Assembly (NCBI GenBank): GCA_947177325.1
Contig: CAMWUH010000101.1
Location: 1-7,308, forward strand
Direction: 5' to 3'
From: an uncultured Bacteroidales bacterium
GTDB lineage: Bacteria; Bacteroidota; Bacteroidia; Bacteroidales; Muribaculaceae
DNA: 7,308 bases
Shown here: positions 1-5,727 of the stretch, piece after piece
How positions within the stretch are numbered: position 1 is the first letter of the stretch
Layout: each line of letters begins with the position of its first letter
Notes under the pieces: generated by a model
Told to the model about the DNA's origin: nothing
Database searches by the model: none
What the model saw: the letters and a program-made list of their open reading frames with translations, nothing else
Position numbers and translations under genes: made by a program

Positions 1-9
1 CATTGACCC

Positions 10-46
10 AAAAAAAAGAAGCGCTTAAACAGGTGTTAAGCGCTTC
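10..46 (-). terminator. Intrinsic terminator, leftward
   Basis: An 11-bp perfect stem (18-28 paired with 36-46, arm GAAGCGCTTAA) encloses a 7-base loop. On the minus strand it is followed at once by eight T (plus-strand A run 10-17), the classic form of a Rho-independent terminator. It lies 12 bases downstream of the stop codon of the minus-strand coding remnant at 59-277, so it probably ended that gene's transcript. Read on the plus strand it has no T run. Confidence 0.75.
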
Positions 47-58
47 TCCACGTTTCAA

Positions 59-277
59 CTATTTATTTATGAGAGCCTCAGTATCCAATATCACTACTCG
101 ATAATGAGGACGAGGGATGTCTTGGAAATCTATCGCAACTTTAAAGCGCGATATTATACTGTTGCCTTTGCGGTCGATGTATTCAACATTCGACTCATAA
201 ATTCAAGAACCAATTTTAGTTGAACGCTGCAATTTCTTTCATTTTACAATCGGAGTCAGTTTCGACGTTTGGGAAAT
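59..277 (-). pseudogene. Remnant of a small unidentified gene
   Basis: On the minus strand the bases from 202 down to 59 read as 47 codons of natural-looking protein (IYESNVEYIDRKGNS, later ending in VVILDTEALINK) and a TAG stop at 61-59, just before a strong terminator. There is no start codon in this stretch, and a TGA (205-203) precedes it in frame. Above that, the frame continues as KIGS. One base over, another frame reads MKEIAAFN from an ATG at 242-240, preceded by an open stretch HFPNVETDSDCK. A single-base frameshift near 218 plus one nonsense codon would therefore join a protein of about 60-75 residues. I do not recognise the family. The opposite strand is also fairly open here (29-343 with one TGA at 221-223), so the call rests mainly on the terminator's orientation and the residue composition. 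Confidence 0.38.
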
Positions 278-358
278 GAGAGAGAGGATGTAATTAAACA
301 GGTGGTGTGTGTAAGAGAGAGATTGTGTGTATTTCAAAGTATCTGATTAAATATCTTG

Positions 359-379
359 AAGCCCGAGCGAGGGCTTTTT
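359..379 (+). terminator. Plus-strand intrinsic terminator with no upstream gene
   Basis: AAGCCC (359-364) pairs with GGGCTT (371-376) across a six-base loop, and the stem runs into five T (375-379). This is a standard terminator shape for a plus-strand transcript. No intact plus-strand gene lies to its left in the window, so it may end a transcript entering from outside or an unrecognised short RNA. It faces the recQ terminator, as expected between convergent transcripts. On the minus strand the stem is not followed by T residues. Confidence 0.55.
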
Positions 380-397
380 ATGCGTTCTCTTCAGCCT

Positions 398-413
398 CAG
401 GGCCTCTGCCCTG
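398..413. other. Small GC hairpin
   Basis: CAGGGC (398-403) and GCCCTG (408-413) form a 6-bp stem with a CTCT loop. Neither strand has a T run after it, so it is not a convincing terminator alone. It lies between the two terminator hairpins of this gap and may simply add structure to the recQ 3' end. Confidence 0.3.
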
Positions 414-420
414 CGCTTTG

Positions 421-457
421 ATAATATAACAACACGAGCGACCAAAAAGGTCGCTCG
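421..457 (-). terminator. Probable recQ terminator
   Basis: A perfect 9-bp GC-rich stem (435-443 with 449-457, arm CGAGCGACC) encloses a five-base loop. It begins 24 bases after the recQ stop codon. On the minus strand it is followed by a loosely T-rich tail (434 down to 421, TGTTGTTATATTAT) rather than a pure T run. Position and stem strength support it as the end of the recJ-recQ transcript. Confidence 0.6.
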
Positions 458-481
458 AAATATGTTAATGACTGCAAATTT

Positions 482-2389
482 TTACAAATTAGGGGAAGAA
501 TTGGCATAAACAGTGTCGCCTTCGAGTCGCAGCCGGCCGTCATCAACCATTGCGCGAATAATTTCAGTCAGCTTTTCACCCGGCACATTGAAGCTCGGCA
601 ACAACTCCGTCACTTTTATCGTGTTGCCGTGGCGCAATATGTAGAGGAGCTGCCGTTCAATGTCAGTGTAGTTGTCGACGGCTTTGCGTATGGCCCGGCA
701 CACATCGCATTTTCCGCAATCGCCCGTTGGGGTCTCACCAAAATAGCGGAGCATTGAATTGACTCGGCATTGGTCGGTGCGATAAGCGAAATCAATCATT
801 GCGTCAATGCGATGCTTCATCTGCTGCTGCCGCTCTTCATAGACCGAGCGTGGGATTACCAGATAGCGAGGCTCCTCGCGCGAAGTTGCGTAGAAGATGT
901 AAGGAGCCACTTTTTTTGGCACGTAGTGAAGTGCATGGTGGCGCGATAGGGCTAACAGACCCTCATAAACTTGCTCCTCCGTCAGCCCCGAGGCTGAGCT
1001 GAGAACCGATTCGGATATATAGACATAGTCGGCAAACAAACCGGTATAGTTGCGCAACAGTGCGTTGAGCACCCGCTCGGTTACGGGCAAGAGGTCGAGG
1101 CCATATAGGTCGTCTTTAGTCACGAGCATCATCACTCGGGAGCGGGTTTCGATTTGCTCGCTATAGTCAATATAGCCTGATTGCGAAAGTATTTTCAAGG
1201 CTCCGTTTACAGCCACCGGGTGAAGATTGTGGCGCTGACAAAAGAGCGGGAGGTTAAACTCATTGACAGTGTTATAGCCCTCCCCCATCGGTATGTCGAG
1301 GAAAGCGCCCACATTATTATATATAGAGCGAATTAAATCTTTATCGGGAAATGCTTCGGCCAATCGGCGTTTAAGGGTTGCCTTGTCGTGGCGCGAAGCA
1401 ATGATAACGGCAAGAGATTCCTGACCGTCGCGCCCGGCTCGCCCTGCTTCCTGATAATATTCTTCAAGCGATGAAGGGAGGTCAACATGAACCACGATTC
1501 TAACGTCGGGTTTGTCAATGCCCATACCGAATGCGTTAGTAGCAACCATCACCCTGACCTCATCGTTTTTCCAGGCGTTTTGACGCTCCTCCTTCTCCTC
1601 CGGAGCTAATCCGGCGTGGTAAAACGATGCCGATATTCCACCTTTGCAGAGCGACTGCGCTATTTCGCGAGTGCGCTTGCGGGAGCGAACATACACAATC
1701 GCACACCCACCTACCCGAGAGAGTATCTCCACGAGCTTCCCCTCTTTGTTGTCGGCGTAGCGCACTATGTAAGAAAGGTTTTTGCGCGTGAAACTCAAGC
1801 GAAACACAGCCGGCGACTTCATGCCAAGCTGTCGGGCAATATCTTCAACCACTTCGGGAGTAGCCGAGGCGGTCAAAGCGAGCACCGGAGCCGACGGAAA
1901 CAGCTTGCGGAGTTCGGTAATCTTCAGATAAGATGGACGGAAATCGTAGCCCCATTGCGAAATGCAGTGGGCTTCGTCAACCACAATCATCTTCACCGGG
2001 AGCTGACGCAGTGTCTCGACAAATGATTTTGAAACCAGTTTCTCGGGCGACAGATATAGCATCTTGGCCTTGCCGAGTCGGCAGCGGTCAATGACGCGCT
2101 CACTTTCCCGGCGAGTCAAGGCGGCATGGAGATAGCAGGCCGAAATGTGGCGTTGGCGCAGATTGTCGACCTGGTCTTTCATCAGCGAAATCAGCGGAGT
2201 GATCACCACCGTCAATCCGTCAATCATTAGCGCCGGCACCTGAAACGTTATTGACTTACCCCCTCCGGTCGGGAGCAAGCCGATAGTGTCGCGTCCCGAC
2301 AGAATGGAGTTGATTATCTCCTCCTGGCGGGGGCGGAAAGAGTCATATCCCCAGTGTTGCTTGAGGACGCTGTGGATAGAGTCGGTCAT
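482..2389 (-). CDS. recQ: ATP-dependent DNA helicase RecQ, HRDC-less with long insert
   Basis: A superfamily 2 3'-5' DNA helicase of about 635 residues. It unwinds DNA ends and stalled forks in the cytoplasm, usually ahead of RecJ in the RecFOR pathway. Residues counted from the ATG at 2389-2387: motif 0 FRPRQ (18-22), Walker A TGGGKS (41-46), DEAH (138-141), SAT (175-177) and motif VI QEAGRAGRDG (313-322). Four cysteines, C541, C558, C561 and C564, have the spacing of the E. coli RecQ zinc site (C380, C397, C400, C403). Two departures stand out. About 160 extra residues lie between motif VI and the zinc site, and only 71 residues follow it, so there is no HRDC domain. The conserved WGHDFRP loop reads WGYDFRP. 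I prefer the ATG because it gives a TGATG overlap with the recJ stop; a GTG one codon earlier (2392-2390) is possible. RecQ identity is secure. Confidence 0.97.
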   Translation of the reverse strand: MTDSIHSVLKQHWGYDSFRPRQEEIINSILSGRDTIGLLPTGGGKSITFQVPALMIDGLTVVITPLISLMKDQVDNLRQRHISACYLHAALTRRESERVIDRCRLGKAKMLYLSPEKLVSKSFVETLRQLPVKMIVVDEAHCISQWGYDFRPSYLKITELRKLFPSAPVLALTASATPEVVEDIARQLGMKSPAVFRLSFTRKNLSYIVRYADNKEGKLVEILSRVGGCAIVYVRSRKRTREIAQSLCKGGISASFYHAGLAPEEKEERQNAWKNDEVRVMVATNAFGMGIDKPDVRIVVHVDLPSSLEEYYQEAGRAGRDGQESLAVIIASRHDKATLKRRLAEAFPDKDLIRSIYNNVGAFLDIPMGEGYNTVNEFNLPLFCQRHNLHPVAVNGALKILSQSGYIDYSEQIETRSRVMMLVTKDDLYGLDLLPVTERVLNALLRNYTGLFADYVYISESVLSSASGLTEEQVYEGLLALSRHHALHYVPKKVAPYIFYATSREEPRYLVIPRSVYEERQQQMKHRIDAMIDFAYRTDQCRVNSMLRYFGETPTGDCGKCDVCRAIRKAVDNYTDIERQLLYILRHGNTIKVTELLPSFNVPGEKLTEIIRAMVDDGRLRLEGDTVYANSSPNL

Positions 2390-4122
2390 CACGATTTTGA
2401 CTGACGTATATCTTTGATTTCGAGTTGGAGTTGTGGTGCGCCCCCATGGTGGCGGTTCTCCTCTATGGTGTAGCAGATGTCGAAACTCTTGCCTGCGTGG
2501 ATGTAGTCGAAATGTTTGGCCAGATTAAAGGCTATGGCGTTGAACACCTTGCCCGAGGTTTCGTCGACCAGGTCAAGCTTGATATGCTCCATCTGCTTTC
2601 CTACGATTTTCGATGTGCCGAAGTCGGTGACATTGCGGGTGCAGAACACAGGCTTTTGGTTGCCGGGACCGAATGGATTGAAGCGGTTGAGCGTGGCAAT
2701 CATTTCGGGAGTTATGTCGGCAAACGAAATGCAAGCATCGATGTCGAGCTGAGGAGTGATTTGGTCGGGTTGAATATTGGCTGCTACATACTCTTCGAAG
2801 CGGCGGGTAAATTCGGGAATATTTTCCTCTTTGAGCGATAGCCCCACTGCATAAGGGTGACCGCCGAAATTTTCCAAAAGGTCGCGCACGGAGTCGATAG
2901 CCTTGTATATGTCAAACCCCTGCACCGAGCGTGACGAGCCGGTGGAGAGGCCGTTGGATTGTGTCAGAACCACCGCAGGCTTGTAGTAAAGCTCGGTCAA
3001 TCGCGAAGCCACGATGCCAATTATGCCACGATGCCAGTCTTTGTTGTAAATTACAATTGACTTTTTTGAGGAGTGCTGCTCGTCGCGGCTGTCGAGAAGG
3101 TGATTGGCTTCTTCGGTAATACGCTTGTCAAGCTCCTTGCGCTCGCGGTTGTATTGGTCGATTGCTTTAGCCTTTTCGAAGGCTTCGGAGGCATCGCGGG
3201 CCACCATCAGCTCTACGGCCTCGCGGCCCGACTGCATGCGACCCGCAGCGTTGATTCGCGGCCCGATTTTGAAAATGACATCGGAGATGGTGATTTCCTT
3301 ACCGTTGAGCTGACACAGGCGCATCAGAGCCCGCAACCCGATGTTAGGGTTGGCATTCAATCGACGCAAGCCATAATAGGTCATAATGCGGTTTTCACCG
3401 GTCATGGGCACTATGTCGGCAGCAATGCTGACTGCCACCAAGTCGAGCATCCCCTCGAGATCAACCTGATTTATACCGTTGGAAATCGAAAAGCCCTGCA
3501 TCAGTTTGTAGCCTACGCCGCAGCCCGAGAGGTGCTTGTAGGGGTAGGTAGAGCCGGGTATTTTCGGGTTAAGAATAGCGGCGGCATCGGGCAGCTCACT
3601 GTCGGCCACATGGTGGTCGCAGATAATGAAGTCAATGCCATGTTGTTTGGCGTAGGCCACTTCGGCGTTGGCTTTAATGCCACAATCGAGAATAATGACC
3701 AACTTTACGTCAGCCTCAACAAATTCGTCGATAATACGCTCCGATATGCCATATCCCTCATCATCGCGCGTGGGGATATAGAAATCGATATTCGAATAAA
3801 AGTTGCTCAGGTATTTATACACGAGCGATACGGCGGTAGTGCCGTCAACATCATAGTCGCCATAGACCATGATTTTCTCTTTACTACCCATGGCACGATT
3901 AAGCCGTGCAACGGCTTTGTCCATCTGCGGCATCAGAAACGGGTCGATAAGATCGCTGAGCGAGGGGTTGAAAAATTTGTCAGCCTCCTCGAGCGACGTC
4001 ACGCCACGTTGCACCAACAGCTCGCTAATAGGCGGCACATTGGCAAATTTCCGGGCCAGAGTCGTTTCTGCTTTTTGTTGTTCGGGTGTCAGGGGTAAGT
4101 AATTCCATTTATTACTTATCAT
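2389..4122 (-). CDS. recJ: Single-stranded-DNA-specific exonuclease RecJ
   Basis: A DHH-family nuclease of 577 residues, the normal RecJ length. It degrades single-stranded DNA 5'-3' using Mn2+ or Mg2+ in recombination, mismatch repair and base excision repair. Visible motifs: VYGDYDVDG (residues 86-94), the metal-binding aspartates of motif I; LDCG (145-148); DHH (169-171); NAAGRM (291-296); then the DHHA1 part with HRGIIGIVASRL (364-375), TGSSRS (394-399) and FGGHPYAVGLSL (419-430). All metal ligands I can check are present. The C-terminal part (about 450-577) matches the position of the OB-fold domain in RecJ proteins. The ATG at 4122-4120 has no clear Shine-Dalgarno site, which is usual in Bacteroidetes. 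The stop TGA (2391-2389) shares a base with the recQ ATG, so the two are probably co-translated. A promoter-like element lies about 300 bases upstream. Confidence 0.97.
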   Translation of the reverse strand: MISNKWNYLPLTPEQQKAETTLARKFANVPPISELLVQRGVTSLEEADKFFNPSLSDLIDPFLMPQMDKAVARLNRAMGSKEKIMVYGDYDVDGTTAVSLVYKYLSNFYSNIDFYIPTRDDEGYGISERIIDEFVEADVKLVIILDCGIKANAEVAYAKQHGIDFIICDHHVADSELPDAAAILNPKIPGSTYPYKHLSGCGVGYKLMQGFSISNGINQVDLEGMLDLVAVSIAADIVPMTGENRIMTYYGLRRLNANPNIGLRALMRLCQLNGKEITISDVIFKIGPRINAAGRMQSGREAVELMVARDASEAFEKAKAIDQYNRERKELDKRITEEANHLLDSRDEQHSSKKSIVIYNKDWHRGIIGIVASRLTELYYKPAVVLTQSNGLSTGSSRSVQGFDIYKAIDSVRDLLENFGGHPYAVGLSLKEENIPEFTRRFEEYVAANIQPDQITPQLDIDACISFADITPEMIATLNRFNPFGPGNQKPVFCTRNVTDFGTSKIVGKQMEHIKLDLVDETSGKVFNAIAFNLAKHFDYIHAGKSFDICYTIEENRHHGGAPQLQLEIKDIRQSKS

Positions 4123-4154
4123 TATGTTGTTTTTTTATTATCGAGGAGGGTGGC

Positions 4155-4170
4155 TGACAGCAGCCTGTCA
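4155..4170 (-). promoter_or_regulatory. Hairpin in the recJ leader
   Basis: TGACAG (4155-4160) and CTGTCA (4165-4170) form a perfect 6-bp stem with a four-base loop, centred about 40 bases upstream of the recJ start codon. No T run follows on the minus strand, so it is not a terminator. It could affect translation or stability of the leader, but that is inference. Confidence 0.35.
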
Positions 4171-4417
4171 CGACGCTCAACAACCTTACCTTAACAATCC
4201 GGCTCTATCATTATCAAAGACACCTACAGCATTTTTTCAACAGTCGAGAGATTTCAAACCTAAAAATCAGTCGTTATCCGTATACCATAAATGGGGGAAA
4301 AGACAGGAGCTTTCATTTGCCATTGGCAGCCAAGCTCTGCTCCCCGGCTCTTCACTGAAAGGGGAAATGTGGATTCAGGCACAAGATTTTGCGTCAGGGC
4401 TACAATTTTGCCCATTG

Positions 4418-4447
4418 CAAATTTAGCAAAATTTACCGATTTTTAAA
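4418..4447 (-). promoter_or_regulatory. Probable recJ-recQ promoter
   Basis: On the minus strand TAAATTTG (4425-4418) matches the Bacteroidetes -7 consensus TAnnTTTG exactly. Eighteen bases further upstream TTTA (4447-4444) resembles the -33 element TTTG. The predicted start near 4410 would give a leader of about 290 bases before the recJ ATG. An AT-rich tract lies just upstream. The element sits 130 bases beyond the mscS stop, so recJ-recQ can be transcribed separately from the C11-mscS pair. Confidence 0.5.
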
Positions 4448-4478
4448 GGTTAATTTTAGTTAAGAAACATAATTAACG

Positions 4479-4492
4479 GTAGCGTGTGCTAC
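4479..4492 (-). terminator. Weak hairpin downstream of mscS
   Basis: GTAGC (4479-4483) pairs with GCTAC (4488-4492) across a four-base loop, 62 bases after the mscS stop. The minus-strand sequence that follows is T/A-rich (CGTTAATTATGTTTC) but has no T run. It is a possible weak terminator; read-through into recJ is plausible. Confidence 0.25.
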
Positions 4493-4554
4493 ATCAGTCG
4501 CTTCTACATAGGTTATCAGTATTATCCCCGCAAAGCGAAGTTAACGGCCTGATA

Positions 4555-5688
4555 TTACTGCGGCTTTGTATTGTCGGAGGGGTTGATGTGGACGTCGAGC
4601 TGCGGGAAGGGGAAGCTTACACCACTGTTAGGCAGTTCGCGATAAATGAGCTCGTTATAGTCATAAAACACTGTCCAATAGTCGGCCGTATGAACCCATG
4701 CGCGAACTTTCAGATTGACCGACGAATCGGCCAGGGCATCGACTGTTACCGTAGGGTCTTTAACCACCTGAGGCTGCAGGGATAGAAGCTGTGCGGTGCG
4801 ATTCTCCTCCCACTTGGCAAAAGCGGCTTTGACTTTTTCGCGATTACCGAATAGCCGGCGCCAGAAGCCGGGCTTGGGCGATTGTGGCAGATGGTCAACG
4901 TTGATGCCTCTGACGGTAATGGTATGAGGATCGTTTTCGTCGATTTCGTCTTCAGGATTTGAGGGGTGTAGAATGCGCGGGTCGTTAGTAAATAGCGCCA
5001 GGATGGCTTCGCGGGCTTTCTCAACGGAGTCGCCATAAGAGATCGCCACTTCCCACCCCACGCGACGATATTTCTCGCGCGACCAGTTGTTGATTGACGA
5101 GGTCGACAATCCGCCGTTGGGTATGATGATTGCCTTGTTATCGTAAGTGGTGATAATAGTGTGGAATATCTGAATTTCCCTTACGGTGCCCGCATAGCCT
5201 TGCGCCTCGATGTAGTCGCCTACTTTATAGGGCTTCAACAGGAGAATGAGCACACCGCCGGCAAAGTTCTGAAGCGTGCCGCTCAGCGCCATACCGATAG
5301 CCACACCAGCCGAGGCAAACAACGCCAGGAACGACGATGTTTCTATTCCCAGGATGCCTATCACCGTGACAATCAAGATGAAATACATCACAATCTTGAC
5401 AAACGACAGGATAAACGTGCAGAGCGAGCCGTCGACGCGGCGACGCACCAATATAGTGGCAATAACCCGATAAATGCGCTTAATGACGAATTTGCCGATA
5501 TAGAACACGGCTATGGCTATTGCCAGGTTGATAGCAAACGAAACGAGGCGATGGGCCACATCGGTTATAAAGTCGTCAAACGAGAAGTTTCGTATCTGCG
5601 TCAGGCCGTCTTCAATGTTGATTTCCGGCACCTGCACTGATTCTTCAGCTTCGGGCTGCGACATTCCGGGGAGTAGATTAACTGACAT
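4555..5688 (-). CDS. MscS-family mechanosensitive ion channel with enlarged cytoplasmic domain
   Basis: An inner-membrane channel that opens under membrane tension and releases solutes after osmotic down-shock. From the ATG at 5688-5686 it has 377 residues, against 286 for E. coli MscS. Order: a hydrophilic N-terminus, TM1 (about 47-67), TM2 (about 95-115), and the pore helix TM3 with AGVAIGMALSGTLQNFAGG (127-145). The beta domain follows with KPYKVGDYIE (152-161) and IPNGGLSTSSINNWS (189-203). The carboxy-terminal fold ends in SFPFPQLDVHI (358-368), where E. coli has SFPYPQMDVNF. By alignment from memory, the pore-sealing Leu105 and Leu109 of E. coli are Val129 and Met133 here. About 70 mostly charged residues (241-310) are inserted before the final domain. 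An in-frame TTG at 5697-5695 could add three residues, but ATG is likelier. It lies 39 bases after the peptidase gene. Confidence 0.94.
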   Translation of the reverse strand: MSVNLLPGMSQPEAEESVQVPEINIEDGLTQIRNFSFDDFITDVAHRLVSFAINLAIAIAVFYIGKFVIKRIYRVIATILVRRRVDGSLCTFILSFVKIVMYFILIVTVIGILGIETSSFLALFASAGVAIGMALSGTLQNFAGGVLILLLKPYKVGDYIEAQGYAGTVREIQIFHTIITTYDNKAIIIPNGGLSTSSINNWSREKYRRVGWEVAISYGDSVEKAREAILALFTNDPRILHPSNPEDEIDENDPHTITVRGINVDHLPQSPKPGFWRRLFGNREKVKAAFAKWEENRTAQLLSLQPQVVKDPTVTVDALADSSVNLKVRAWVHTADYWTVFYDYNELIYRELPNSGVSFPFPQLDVHINPSDNTKPQ

Positions 5689-5727
5689 ATCGGGCAAAGG
5701 AGTTATCGGTAAAATGCCTTCGAGAGA

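Larger units (their letters stand above)
4123..4554. other. Intergenic region: recJ leader and mscS 3' end
   Basis: This 432-base gap holds no convincing gene. A plus-strand open frame (4124-4426) starts one base beyond the recJ start codon, has no room for its own leader and encodes nothing family-like. A 51-codon minus-strand frame begins with an ATG at 4415-4413, upstream of the predicted transcript start. What I can support is a recJ promoter, a small hairpin near recJ, a weak hairpin after mscS, and AT-rich inverted GTTAAT/ATTAAC halves (about 4449-4454 and 4472-4477) that could be a protein site. Confidence 0.6.

Noticed and set aside
104..223. Plus-strand 39-codon frame starting MRTRDVLEIY
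   Set aside because: It is antisense to the better-supported minus-strand remnant, and the nearest plus-strand terminator is 136 bases away. Kept only as an alternative.
277..330. GA/GT-rich stretch as a possible tandem repeat or CRISPR-like array
   Set aside because: Only short dinucleotide runs are present; there are no repeated units with regular spacers.
3073..4098. Long plus-strand open frame (341 codons) inside recJ
   Set aside because: It is wholly antisense to recJ, whose motifs and length are unmistakable. The frame encodes no recognisable domain and is a by-product of recJ codon use.
4260..4415. Minus-strand 51-codon frame starting MGKIVALTQN
   Set aside because: Its ATG lies only three bases after the predicted -7 box, so it would be upstream of the transcript start, and its sequence shows no family features.
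4124..4426. Plus-strand open frame of 100 codons in the gap upstream of recJ
   Set aside because: It starts one base beyond the recJ start codon with no space for a promoter or leader, has a low-complexity N-terminus and shows no family resemblance.
5161..5640. Plus-strand open frame of 159 codons inside the MscS gene
   Set aside because: It is antisense to a well-defined membrane channel gene and encodes a charged sequence with no membrane or domain pattern.
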